A stretch of 64,000 nt of DNA from Hydractinia symbiolongicarpus (Eukaryota > Cnidaria > Hydrozoa > Anthoathecata > Hydractiniidae): contig NC_079886.1 in assembly GCF_029227915.1 (NCBI RefSeq), positions 14,193,001 through 14,257,000 on the forward strand. Direction: 5' to 3'. The translations under genes and the position numbers were made by a program. Every line of letters starts with the position of its first letter. The first letter of the stretch is position 1. Under the pieces are notes generated by a model. The model searched no databases. It was not told where the DNA came from and saw nothing but the letters and a program-made list of their open reading frames with translations. This document shows positions 1-11,800 of this stretch, in pieces.

Positions 1-2095
1 CTTGCACGTAAATCACGCGGTTTCATCTGTCTGCGCAGGTTACCATTGGACTAGTCCTTCCAGTCTCAATGCGCTACAACGTCCCAAGTCGTTTTCATTA
101 GCGCTATTGCATTAGAACACTCTTGACTACGTGCACAGTCCTATAAAGGCTGTAATATGGCGTTTTGCAGTCTAATAAAAGCCTCACACGTTAATCACGT
201 GGTTCCATCTGCCTGCGCAGGTTACCATTGCACTATTCCTTCCAGTCTCAATGCGCTACAACGTTCCAAGTCCTTTTCATTATTGCCGTTGCTTTACAAC
301 ACTATTAACTGTTTGCACAGTCCTATAAAGACCGTAATTTACCCTTTTGCAGTCCAATAAAAGCCGCACACGTAAATCACGCGGTTTCAGCTGCCTGCGG
401 CGGTTACCATTGGCCTTGTCGTTCCAGTCTCAATGCGCTACCACGTCCCAAGTCGTTTTCATTAGCGCCGCTGCTTTACAACACTCTTAACTACGTGCAC
501 AGTCCTATAAAGGCTGTAATATTGCCTTTTGCAGTCTAATAAAGGCCTTGCACGTAAGTCACGTGGTTTCATCAGTCTGTGCAGGTTACCATTGGACTAG
601 TCCTTCCAGTCTCAATGCGCTACAACGCATTCATTAGCTCCGTTGCCTTAGAACACTCTTAACTACGTGCACAGTGCTATAAAGGCTGTAATATGGCATT
701 TTGCAGTCTAATAAAAGCCTCACACGTAAGTTACGTGGTTCCACTTGCCTGCGCAGATTACCATTGGACTATTCCTTAAGGTCTCAATGCACTACAACGT
801 CCCAAGTTGTTTTCATTAGCGCTATTGCATTAGAACACTCTTAACTACGTGCACAGTCCTATAAAGGCGGTAATATGGCCTTTTGCAGTCTAATAAAAGC
901 CTCACACGTAAATCACGTGGTTCCATCTGTCTGCGCAGGTTACCATTGCACTATTCCTTCCAGTCTCAATGCGCTACAACGTTCCAAGTCCTTTTCATTG
1001 TTGCCGTTGCTTTACAACACTATTAACTGTTTGCACAGTCCTATAAAGACCGTAATTTACCCTTTTGCAGTCCAATAAAAGCCGCACACGTAAATCACGC
1101 GGTTTCAGCTGCCTGCGCAGGTTACCATTGGACTAGTCCTTCCAGTCTCAATGCGCTACAACGTCCCAAGTCGTTTTCATTAGCGCTATTGCGTTAGAAC
1201 ACTCTTAACTACGTGCACAGTCCTATAAAGGCTGTAATATGGCGTTTTGAAGTCTAATAAAAGCCTCACACGTTAATCACGTGGTTCCATCTGCCTGCAC
1301 AGGTTACCATTCCACTATTCCTTCCAGTCTCAATGCGCTACAACGTTCCAAGTCCTTTTCATTATTGCCGTTGCTTTACAACACTATTAACTGTTTGCAC
1401 AGTCCTATAAAAACCGTAATTTACCTTTTTGCAGTCCAATAAAAGGCGCACACGTAAATCACGCGGTTTCAGCTGCCTGCGGCGGTTACCATTGGACTTG
1501 TCGTTCCAGTCTCAATGCGCTACCACGTCCCAAGTCGTTTTCATTAGCGCCGCTGCTTTACAACACTCTTAACTACGTGCACAGTCCTATAAAGGCTGTA
1601 ATATGGCCTTTTGCTGTCTAATAAAAGGCTCACACGTAAGTCCCGTGGTTCCACCTGCCTGCGCAGGATACCATTGGACTATTCCTTACAGTCTCAATGT
1701 GCTACAACGTCCCAAGTCGTTTTCATTAGCGCCGTTGCTTTACAACACTATTAACTACGTGCACAGTCCTATAAAGGCTGTAATATTGCCTTTTGCAGTC
1801 TAATAAAGGCCTTGCACGTAAATCACGTGGTTTCATCAGTCTGTGCAGGTTACCATTGGACTAGTCCTTCCAGTCTCAATGCGCTACAACGCCTTCATTA
1901 GCTCCGTTGCCTTAGAACACTCTTAACTACGTGCACAGTCCTATAAAGGCTGTAATATGGCCTTTTGCAGTCTAATAAAGGCTTCACACGTAAATCACGT
2001 GGTTCCATCTGCCGGCGCAGGTTACCATTGGACTAGACGTTCCAGTCTCAATGCACTACAACGTCCCAAGTCGTTTTCATTAGCGTTATTGCATT
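1..2095 (+). repeat. Block A: left-edge satellite segment
   Basis: About 11.5 monomers starting mid-unit at the window edge. Monomer starts are near 157, 339, 521, 693, 875, 1057, 1239, 1421, 1603, 1785 and 1957. Two spacings are 172 bp (521 to 693, 1785 to 1957), caused by a 10-bp loss between ACAACG and TTCATTAG. A subfamily with TTTACC in place of ATGGCC occurs at 339, 1057 and 1421. The segment is homologous to 21266-23670 and shares private variants, such as CTCTTGACTACG at about 119-130 and its counterpart 21265 bp to the right. It probably continues beyond the window. Confidence 0.8.
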
Positions 2096-3441
2096 AGAAC
2101 ACTCTTAACTACGTGCACAGTCCTATAAAGGCGGTAATATGGCCTTTTGCAGTCTAATAAAAGCCTCACACGTAAATCACGTGGTTCCATCTGTCTGCGC
2201 AGGTTACCATTGGACTTGTCGTTCCAGTCTCAAAGCGCTACAACGTCCCAAGTCATTTTCATTAGCGCCGCTGCCTTACAACACTCTTATCTACTTGCAC
2301 AGTCCTATAAAGGCTGTAATATGGCCTTTTGCAGTCTAATAAAGGCTTCACACGTAAATCACGTGGTTCCATCTGCCTGCGCAGGTTACCATTGGACTAG
2401 ACGTTCCAGTCTCAATGCACTACAACGTCCCAAGTCGTATTCATTAGCGCCGTTGCCTTAGAACACTCTTAACTACGTGCACAGTCCTATAAAGGCTGTA
2501 ATATGGCCTTTTGCAGTCTAATAAAGGCTTCACACGTAAATCACGTGGTTCCATCTGCCTGCGCAGGTTACCATTGGACTAGACGTTCCAGTCTCAATGC
2601 ACTACAACGTCCCAAGTCGTTTTCATTGGCGAATTGCCTTAGAACACTCTTAACTACGTGCACAGTCCTATAAAGGCTGTAATATTGCCTTTTGCAGTCT
2701 AATAAAGGCCTTACACTTAAATCACGTGCTTCCATTTGCCTGTGCAGGTTACCATTGGACTATTCCTTCCAGTCTCAATGCGCTACAACGTCCCAAGTCG
2801 TTTTCATTAGCGCCATTGCCTTAGAACACTCTTAACTACGTGCACAGTCCTTTAAAGGCTGTAATATGGCCTTTTGCAGTCTAATAAAGGCCTCGCACGT
2901 AAATCACGTGGTTTCACCTGTCTGCACAGGTTCCCATTGGACTAGTCCTTCCAGTCTGAATGCGCTACAACGTCCCCAAGTTGTTTTCATTAGCACTGTG
3001 GCCTTAGAAATGTCTTAACTATGTGCACAGTCCTATAAAGGCTGTAATATGGCTTTTGCAGTCTAATAAAGGCTTCACACGTAAATCACGCGGTTTCAGC
3101 CGACTGCACCGGTAACCATTGCACTTGTCGTTCCAGTCTCAATGCGCTACCACGTCCCAAGTCGTTTTCATTAGCGCCGTTGCCTTACAACACTCTTAAC
3201 TACGTGCACAGTCTTATAAAGGCTGTAATATGGCCATTTGCAGTCTAATAAAAGCCACACACGTAAATCACGTGGTTCCATCTGCCTGCGCAGGTTACCT
3301 TTGCACTATTCCTTCCAGTCTCAATGCGCTACAACGTCCCAAGTCATTTTCATTAGCGCCGCTGCCTTACAACACTCTTAACTACGTGCACAGTCCTATA
3401 AAGGCTGTAATATGGCCTTTTGCAGTCTAATAAAAGACTCG

Positions 3442-3456
3442 CACGTAAATCACGTG
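3442..3456. other. Short dyad CACGT-AAATC-ACGTG
   Basis: Perfect 5-bp inverted repeat with a 5-bp spacer, containing an ACGTG core of the E-box/G-box kind. It occurs in every monomer of the ACGTGG type. In the ACGCGG type, one T to C change breaks a single base pair of the stem. Whether any protein binds it is unknown; a hairpin or a bHLH/bZIP-type site are both possible. Confidence 0.6.
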
Positions 3457-3466
3457 GTTCTATCTG

Positions 3467-3476
3467 CCTGCGCAGG
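3467..3476. other. 10-bp perfect palindrome CCTGCGCAGG
   Basis: Self-complementary decamer near the middle of the monomer. Variants at the same place in other monomers include CTGTGCAG, CTGCACAG, CTGCCCAG, CGGCGCAG and CTGCGCCG, while the flank GGTTACCATTGG stays constant. A short dyad at a fixed place in each repeat could be a binding site or a cruciform seed; function is not shown by the sequence. Confidence 0.6.
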
Positions 3477-3622
3477 TTACCTTTGCACTAGTCCTTCCAG
3501 TGTCAATGCGCTACAACGTCCCAAGTCATTTTCATTAGCGCCGCTGCCTTACAACACTCTTAACTACGTGCACAGTCCTATAAAGGCTGTAATATGGCCT
3601 TTTGCAGTCTAATAAAAGACTC

Positions 3623-4895
3623 ACACGTAAATCACGTGGTTCCATCTGCCTGCGCAGGTTACCATTGGACTAGACGTTCCAGTCTCAATGCACTACAACG
3701 TCCCAAGTCGTATTCATTAGAGCCTTTGCCTTAGAACACTCTTAACTACGTGCACAGTCCTATAAAGGCTGTAATATGGCCTTTTGCAGTCTAATAAAGG
3801 CTTCACATGTAAATCACGTGGTTCCATCTGCCTGCGCAGGTTACCATTGGACTAGACTTTCCAGTCTCAATGCACTACAACGTCCCAAGTCGTTTTCATT
3901 GGCGAATTGCCTTAGAACACTCTTAACTACGTGCACAGTCCTATAAAGGCTGTAATATTGCCTTTTGCAGTCTAATAAAGGCCTTACACTTAAATCACGT
4001 GCTTCCATTTGCCTGTGCAGGTTACCATTGGACTATTCCTTCCAGTCTCAATGCACTACAACGTCCCAAGTCGTTTTCATTAGCGCCGTTGCCTTAGAAC
4101 ACTCTTAACTACGTGCACAGTCCTTTAAAGGCTGTAATATGGCCTTTTGCAGTCTAATAAAGGCCTCGCACGTAAATCACGTGGTTTCACCTGTCTGCAC
4201 AGGTTCCCATTGGACTAGTCCTTCCAGTCTGAATGCGCTACAACGTCCCCAAGTTGTTTTCATTAGCACTGTGGCCTTAGAAATGTCTTAACTATGTGCA
4301 CAGTCCTATAAAGGCTGTAATATGGCTTTTGCAGTCTAATAAAGGCTTCACACGTAAATCACGCGGTTTCAGCTGACTGCACCGGTAACCATTGGACTTG
4401 TCGTTCCAGTCTCAATGCGCTACCACGTCCCAAGTCGTTTTCATTAGCGCCGTTGCCTTACAACACTCTTAACTACGTGCACAGTCTTATAAAGGCTGTA
4501 ATATGGCCATTTGCAGTCTAATAAAAGCCACACACGTAAATCACGTGGTTCCATCTGCCTGCGCAGGTTACCTTGGCACTATTCCTTCCAGTCTCAATGC
4601 GCTACAACGTCCCAAGTCATTTTCATTAGCGCCGCTGCCTTACAACACTCTTAACTACGTGCACAGTCCTATAAAGGCTGTAATATGGCCTTTTGCAGTC
4701 TAATAAAAGACTCGCACGTAAATCACGTGGTTCTATCTGCCTGCGCAGGTTACCTTTGCACTAGTCCTTCCAGTGTCAATGCGCTACAACGTCCCAAGTC
4801 ATTTTCATTAGCGCCGCTGCCTTACAACACTCTTAACTACGTGCACAGTCCTATAAAGGCTGTAATATGGCCTTTTGCAGTCTAATAAAAGACTC
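3623..4895 (+). repeat. 7-monomer sub-HOR, copy 2 (1273 bp)
   Basis: Adjacent second 7-mer, nearly identical to 2350-3622. A few private differences mark it, such as CTTTCCAG for GTTCCAG near 3856 and TTGGCACTA for TTTGCACTA near 4573. The same two-7-mer arrangement recurs in the next 16-mer copy, so the 7-mer duplication predates the 16-mer amplification. Confidence 0.78.
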
Positions 4896-7800
4896 ACACG
4901 TAAATCACGTGGTTCCATCTGCCTGCGCAGGTTACCATTGGACTAGACGTTCCAGTCTCAATGCACTACAACGTCCCAAGTCGTATTCATTAGCGCCGTT
5001 GCCTTAGAACACTCTTAACTACGTGCACAGTCCTATAAAGGCGGTAATATGGCCTTTTGCAGTCTAATAAAAGCCTCACACGTAAATCACGTGGTTCCAT
5101 CTGTCTGCGCAGGTTACCATTGGACTTGTCGTTCCAGTCTCAAAGCGCTACAACGTCCCAAGTCATTTTCATTAGCGCCGCTGCCTTACAACACTCTTAT
5201 CTACTTGCACAGTCCTATAAAGGCTGTAATATGGCCTTTTGCAGTCTAATAAAGGCTTCACACGTAAATCACGTGGTTCCATCTGCCTGCGCAGGTTACC
5301 ATTGGACTAGACGTTCCAGTCTCAATGCACTACAACGTCCCAAGTCGTATTCATTAGCGCCGTTGCCTTAGAACACTCTTAACTACGTGCACAGTCCTAT
5401 AAAGGCTGTAATATGGCCTTTTGCAGTCTAATAAAGGCTTCACACGTAAATCACGTGGTTCCATCTGCCTGCGCAGGTTACCATTGGACTAGACGTTCCA
5501 GTCTCAATGCACTACAACGTCCCAAGTCGTTTTCATTGGCGAATTGCCTTAGAACACTCTTAACTACGTGCACAGTCCTATAAAGGCTGTAATATTGCCT
5601 TTTGCAGTCTAATAAAGGCCTTACACTTAAATCACGTGCTTCCATTTGCCTGTGCAGGTTACCATTGGACTATTCCTTCCATCTCAATGCGCTACAACGT
5701 CCCAAGTCGTTTTCATTAGCGCCATTGCCTTAGAACACTCTTAACTACGTGCACAGTCCTTTAAAGGCTGTAATATGGCCTTTTGCAGTCTAATAAAGGC
5801 CTCGCACGTAAATCACGTGGTTTCACCTGTCTGCACAGGTTCCCATTGGACTAGTCCTTCCAGTCTGAATGCGCTACAACGTCCCCAAGTTGTTTTCATT
5901 AGCACTGTGGCCTTAGAAATGTCTTAACTATGTGCACAGTCCTATAAAGGCTGTAATATGGCTTTTGCAGTCTAATAAAGGCTTCACACGTAAATCACGC
6001 GGTTTCAGCTGACTGCACCGGTAACCATTGGACTTGTCGTTCCAGTCTCAATGCGCTACCACGTCCCAAGTCGTTTTCATTAGCGCCGTTGCCTTACAAC
6101 ACTCTTAACTACGTGCACAGTCTTATAAAGGCTGTAATATGGCCATTTGCAGTCTAATAAAAGCCACACACGTAAATCACGTGGTTCCATCTGCCTGCGC
6201 AGGTTACCTTTGCACTATTCCTTCCAGTCTCAATGCGCTACAACGTCCCAAGTCATTTTCATTAGCGCCGCTGCCTTACAACACTCTTAACTACGTGCAC
6301 AGTCCTATAAAGGCTGTAATATGGCCTTTTGCAGTCTAATAAAAGACTCGCACGTAAATCACGTGGTTCTATCTGCCTGCGCAGGTTACCTTTGCACTAG
6401 TCCTTCCAGTGTCAATGCGCTACAACGTCCCAAGTCATTTTCATTAGCGCCGCTGCCTTACAACACTCTTAACTACGTGCACAGTCCTATAAAGGCTGTA
6501 ATATGGCCTTTTGCAGTCTAATAAAAGACTCACACGTAAATCACGTGGTTCCATCTGCCTGCGCAGGTTACCATTGGACTAGACGTTCCAGTCTCAATGC
6601 ACTACAACGTCCCAAGTCGTATTCATTAGCGCCGTTGCCTTAGAACACTCTTAACTACGTGCACAGTCCTATAAAGGCTGTAATATGGCCTTTTGCAGTC
6701 TAATAAAGGCTTCACATGTAAATCACGTGGTTCCATCTGCCTGCGCAGGTTACCATTGGACTAGACTTTCCAGTCTCAATGCACTACAACGTCCCAAGTC
6801 GTTTTCATTGGCGAATTGCCTTAGAACACTCTTAACTACGTGCACAGTCCTATAAAGGCTGTAATATTGCCTTTTGCAGTCTAATAAAGGCCTTACACTT
6901 AAATCACGTGCTTCCATTTGCCTGTGCAGGTTACCATTGGACTATTCCTTCCAGTCTCAATGCGCTACAACGTCCCAAGTCGTTTTCATTAGCGCCGTTG
7001 CCTTAGAACACTCTTAACTACGTGCACAGTCCTTTAAAGGCTGTAATATGGCCTTTTGCAGTCTAATAAAGGCCTCGCACGTAAATCACGTGGTTTCACC
7101 TGTCTGCACAGGTTCCCATTGGACTAGTCCTTCCAGTCAGAATGCGCTACAACGTCCCCAAGTTGTTTTCATTAGCACTGTGGCCTTAGAAATGTCTTAA
7201 CTATGTGCACAGTCCTATGAAGGCTGTAATATGGCTTTTGCAGTCTAATAAAGGCTTCACACGTAAATCACGCGGTTTCAGCTGACTGCACCGGTAACCA
7301 TTGGACTTGTCGTTCCAGTCTCAATGCGCTACCACGTCCCAAGTCGTTTTCATTAGCGCCGTTGCCTTACAACACTCTTAACTACGTGCACAGTCTTATA
7401 AAGGCTGTAATGTGGCCATTTGCAGTCTAATAAAAGCCACACACGTAAATCACGTGGTTCCTTCTGCCTGCGCAGGTTACCTTTGCACTATTCCTTCCAG
7501 TCTCAATGCGCTACAACGTCCCAAGTCATTTTCATTAGCGCCGCTGCCTTACAACACTCCTAACTACGTGCACAGTCCTATAAAGGCTGTAATATGGCCT
7601 TTTGCAGTCTAATAAAAGACTCGCACGTAAATCACGTGGTTCTATCTGCCTGCGCAGGTTACCTTTGCACTAGTCCTTCCAGTGGCAATGCGCTACAACG
7701 TCCCAAGTCATTTTCATTAGCGCCGCTGCCTTACAACACTCTTAACTACGTGCACAGTCCTATAAAGGCTGTAATATGGCCTTTTGCAGTCTAATAAAAG

Positions 7801-8503
7801 ACTCGCACGTAAATCACGCGGTTTCACCTGTCTGCGCAGGTTACCATTGGACTAGTCCTTCCAGTCTCAAGGCGCTACCACGTCCCAAGTCGTTTTCATT
7901 AGCGCCGTTGCCTTAGAACACTCTTAACTACGTGCACAGTCCTATAAAGGCTGTAATATGGCCTTTTGCAGTCTAATAAAGGCTTCACACGTAAATCACG
8001 TGGTTCCATCTGCCTGCGCAGGTTACCATTGGACTAGACGTTCCAGTCTCAATGCACTACAACGTCCCAAGTCGTTTTCATTAGCGAAGTTGCCTTAGAA
8101 CACTCTTAACCACGTGCACAGTCCTATAAAGGCTGTAATATTGCCTTTTGCAGTCCAGTAAAGACCTGACACGTAAATCACGTGCTTCCATTTGCCTGTG
8201 CAGGTTACCATTGGACTATTCCTTCCAGTCTCAATGTGCTACAACGTCCCAAGTCGTTTTTATTAGCACCGTTGCCTTAGAACACTCTTAACTACGTGCA
8301 CAGTCCTATAAAGGCTGTAATATGGCCTTTTGCAGTCTAATAAAAGCCTCACACGTAAATCACGCGGTTTCACCTGTCTGCCCAGGCTACCATTGGAATA
8401 TTCCTTACAGTCTCATCGTGCTACAACGTCCCAAGTCGTTTTCATTAGCGCCGTTGCTTTACAACACTATTAACTACGTGCACAGTCCTATAAAGTCTGT
8501 AAT

Positions 8504-8867
8504 ATTGCGATTTGCAGTCTAATTAAGGCCTAGCACGTAAATCACGTTGTTTCACCTGTCTGCCCAGGTTACCATTGGACTATTCCTTACAGTCTCATCG
8601 TGCTACAACGTCCCAAGTCGTTTTCATTAGCGCCGTTGCTTTACAACACTATTAACTACGTGCACAGTCCTATAAAGTCTGTAATATTGCGATTTGCAGT
8701 CTAATTAAGGCCTAGCACGTAAATCACGTTGTTTCACCTGTCTGCCCAGGTTACCATTGGACTATTCCTTACAGTCTCATCGTGCTACAACGTCCCAAGT
8801 CTTTTTCATTAGCGCCGTTGCTTTACAACACTATTAACTACGTGCACAGTCCTATAAAGTCTGTAAT
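8504..8867 (+). repeat. Two adjacent near-identical AATTAA-type monomers
   Basis: Two consecutive 182-bp units (8504-8685 and 8686-8867) are almost base-for-base the same, unlike other neighbouring monomers in this domain; one visible change is GTCGTTTTC to GTCTTTTTC in the second. Both start ATTGCGATTTGC and carry TAATTAAGG in place of TAATAAAGG, so AATAAA is lost. The same pair recurs at about 11415-11778 in the next HOR copy. This looks like a single-monomer tandem duplication that happened before the 2.91-kb unit was copied. Confidence 0.8.
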
Positions 8868-11800
8868 ATTGCGACTTGCAGTCTAATTAAGGCCTCACAC
8901 GTAAATCACGTGGTTCCATCTGCCTGTGCAGGCTACCATTGGCCTACTCCTTCCAGTCTCAATGCGCTACAACGTCCCAAGTCGTTTTCATTAGCGCCGT
9001 TGCCTTACAACACTCTTAACTACGTGCACAGTCTTATAAAGGCTGTAATATGGCCATTTGCAGTCTAATAAAAGCCACACACGTAAATCACGTGGTTCCA
9101 TCTGCCTGCGCAGGTTACCTTTGCACTATTCCTTCCAGTCTCAATGCGCTACAACGTCCCAAGTCATTTTCATTAGCGCCGCTGCCTTACAACACTCTTA
9201 ACTACGTGCACAGTCCTATAAAGGCTGTAATATGGCCTTTTGCAGTCTAATAAAAGACTCGCACGTAAATCACGTGGTTCTATCTGCCTGCGCAGGTTAC
9301 CTTTGCACTAGTCCTTCCAGTGTCAATGCGCTACAACGTCCCAAGTCATTTTCATTAGCGCCGCTGCCTTACAACACTCTTAACTACGTGCACAGTCCTA
9401 TAAAGGCTGTAATATGGCCTTTTGCAGTCTAATAAAAGACTCACACGTAAATCACGTGGTTCCATCTGCCTGCGCAGGTTACCATTGGACTAGACGTTCC
9501 AGTCTCAATGCACTACAACGTCCCAAGTCGTATTCATTAGCGCCGTTGCCTTAGAACACTCTTAACTACGTGCACAGTCCTATAAAGGCTGTAATATGGC
9601 CTTTTGCAGTCTAATAAAGGCTTCACATGTAAATCACGTGGTTCCATCTGCCTGCGCAGGTTACCATTGGACTAGACTTTCCAGTCTCAATGCACTACAA
9701 CGTCCCAAGTCGTTTTCATTGGCGAATTGCCTTAGAACACTCTTAACTACGTGCACAGTCCTATAAAGGCTGTAATATTGCCTTTTGCAGTCTAATAAAG
9801 GCCTTACACTTAAATCACGTGCTTCCATTTGCCTGTGCAGGTTACCATTGGACTATTCCTTCCAGTCTCAATGCGCTACAACGTCCCAAGTCGTTTTCAT
9901 TAGCGCCGTTGCCTTAGAACACTCTTAACTACGTGCACAGTCCTTTAAAGGCTGTAATATGGCCTTTTGCAGTCTAATAAAGGCCTCGCACGTAAATCAC
10001 GTGGTTTCACCTGTCTGCACAGGTTCCCATTGGACTAGTCCTTCCAGTCAGAATGCGCTACAACGTCCCCAAGTTGTTTTCATTAGCACTGTGGCCTTAG
10101 AAATGTCTTAACTATGTGCACAGTCCTATAAAGGCTGTAATATGGCTTTTGCAGTCTAATAAAGGCTTCACACGTAAATCACGCGGTTTCAGCTGACTGC
10201 ACCGGTAACCATTGGACTTGTCGTTCCAGTCTCAATGCGCTACCACGTCCCAAGTCGTTTTCATTAGCGCCGTTGCCTTACAACACTCTTAACTACGTGC
10301 ACAGCCTTATAAAGGCTGTAATGTGGCCATTTGCAGTCTAATAAAAGCCACACACGTAAATCACGTGGTTCCATCTGCCTGCGCAGGTTACCTTTGCACT
10401 ATTCCTTCCAGTCTCAATGCGCTACAACGTCCCAAGTCATTTTCATTAGCGCCGCTGCCTTACAACACTCCTAACTACGTGCACAGTCCTATAAAGGCTG
10501 TAATATGGCCTTTTGCAGTCTAATAAAAGACTCGCACGTAAATCACGTGGTTCTATCTGCCTGCGCAGGTTACCTTTGCACTAGTCCTTCCAGTGGCAAT
10601 GCGCTACAACGTCCCAAGTCATTTTCATTAGCGCCGCTGCCTCACAACACTCTTAACTACGTGCACAGTCCTATAAAGGCTGTAATATGGCCTTTTGCAG
10701 TCTAATAAAAGACTCGCACGTAAATCACGCGGTTTCACCTGTCTGCGCAGGTTACCATTGGACTAGTCCTTCCAGTCTCAAGGCGCTACCACGTCCCAAG
10801 TCGTTTTCATTAGCGCCGTTGCCTTAGAACACTCTTAACTACGTGCACAGTCCTATAAAGGCTGTAATATGGCCTTTTGCAGTCTAATAAAGGCTTCACA
10901 CGTAAATCACGTGGTTCCATCTGCCTGCGCAGGTTACTATTGGACTAGACGTTCCAGTCTCAATGCACTACAACGTCCCAAGTCGTTTTCATTAGCGAAG
11001 TTGCCTTAGAACACTCTTAACCACGTGCACAGTCCTATAAAGGCTGTAATATTGCCTTTTGCAGTCCAGTAAAGGCCTGACACGTAAATCACGTGCTTCC
11101 ATTTGCCTGTGCAGGTTACCATTGGACTATTCCTTCCAGTCTCAATGTGCTACAACGTCCCAAGTCGTTTTTATTAGCACCGTTGCCTTAGAACACTCTT
11201 AACTACGTGCACAGTCCTATAAAGGCTGTAATATGGCCTTTTGCAGTCTAATAAAAGCCTCACACGTAAATCACGCGGTTTCACCTGTCTGCCCAGGCTA
11301 CCATTGGAATATTCCTTACAGTCTCATCGTGCTACAACGTCCCAAGTCGTTTTCATTAGCGCCGTTGCTTTACAACACTATTCACTACGTGCACAGTCCT
11401 ATAAAGTCTGTAATATTGCGATTTGCAGTCTAATTAAGGCCTAGCACGTAAATCACGTTGTTTCACCTGTCTGCCCAGGTTACCATTGGACTATTCCTTA
11501 CAGTCTCATCGTGCTACAACGTCCCAAGTCGTTTTCATTAGCGCCGTTGCTTTACAACACTATTAACTACGTGCACAGTCCTATAAAGTCTGTAATATTG
11601 CGATTTGCAGTCTAATTAAGGCCTAGCACGTAAATCACGTTGTTTCACCTGTCTGCCCAGGTTACCATTGGACTATTCCTTACAGTCTCATCGTGCTACA
11701 ACGTCCCAAGTCTTTTTCATTAGCGCCGTTGCTTTACAACACTATTAACTACGTGCACAGTCCTATAAAGTCTGTAATATTGCGACTTGCAGTCTAATTA

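Larger units (their letters stand above)
3412..3593 (+). repeat. Exemplar 182-bp satellite monomer
   Basis: A reference unit read base by base, phased to begin at the ATGGCC landmark. G+C is 84 of 182 (46%). Order of elements by monomer position: AATAAA at 18-23; CACGT-AAATC-ACGTG at 31-45; the palindrome CCTGCGCAGG at 56-65; GCGCTA at 97-102 with its reverse complement TAGCGC at 125-130; the palindrome GTGCAC at 157-162; TATAAA at 168-173. The most variable stretches between monomers are about 42-50, 55-65 and 74-87, while 66-73, 103-116 and 159-173 are the most constant. The phase is arbitrary and implies no biological start. Confidence 0.93.
2350..3622 (+). repeat. 7-monomer sub-HOR, copy 1 (1273 bp)
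   Basis: First of two adjacent 7-mers inside the 16-mer. Diagnostic variants recur 1273 bp downstream: CGTATTCATTAG (about 2437 and 3710), GGCGAATTGCC (2627 and 3899), and the extra C in GTCCCCAAGTTG (about 2971 and 4243). The period is 7 x 182 minus 1. Confidence 0.8.

Noticed and set aside
157-260. Splice sites (CCTTTTGCAG as acceptor, CAGGTTACC as donor) forming mini-exons
   Set aside because: Both resemble weak consensus sites by chance and repeat in every monomer. There is no open frame between them across units and no other evidence of a transcript.
3412-3593. CENP-B box
   Set aside because: I compared both strands of the monomer, including the GGCGAAG variant (reverse strand CTTCGCC), with the pattern TTCG-4-A-2-CGGG. 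TTCG is met only in that variant, and the downstream A and CGGG are absent.
3412-3593. tRNA- or 5S-derived origin (pol III A and B boxes)
   Set aside because: GGTTACCATTGGAC and GGTTCCATCTGCC resemble a B box only in the first four bases; no A box at proper spacing and no cloverleaf potential were seen.
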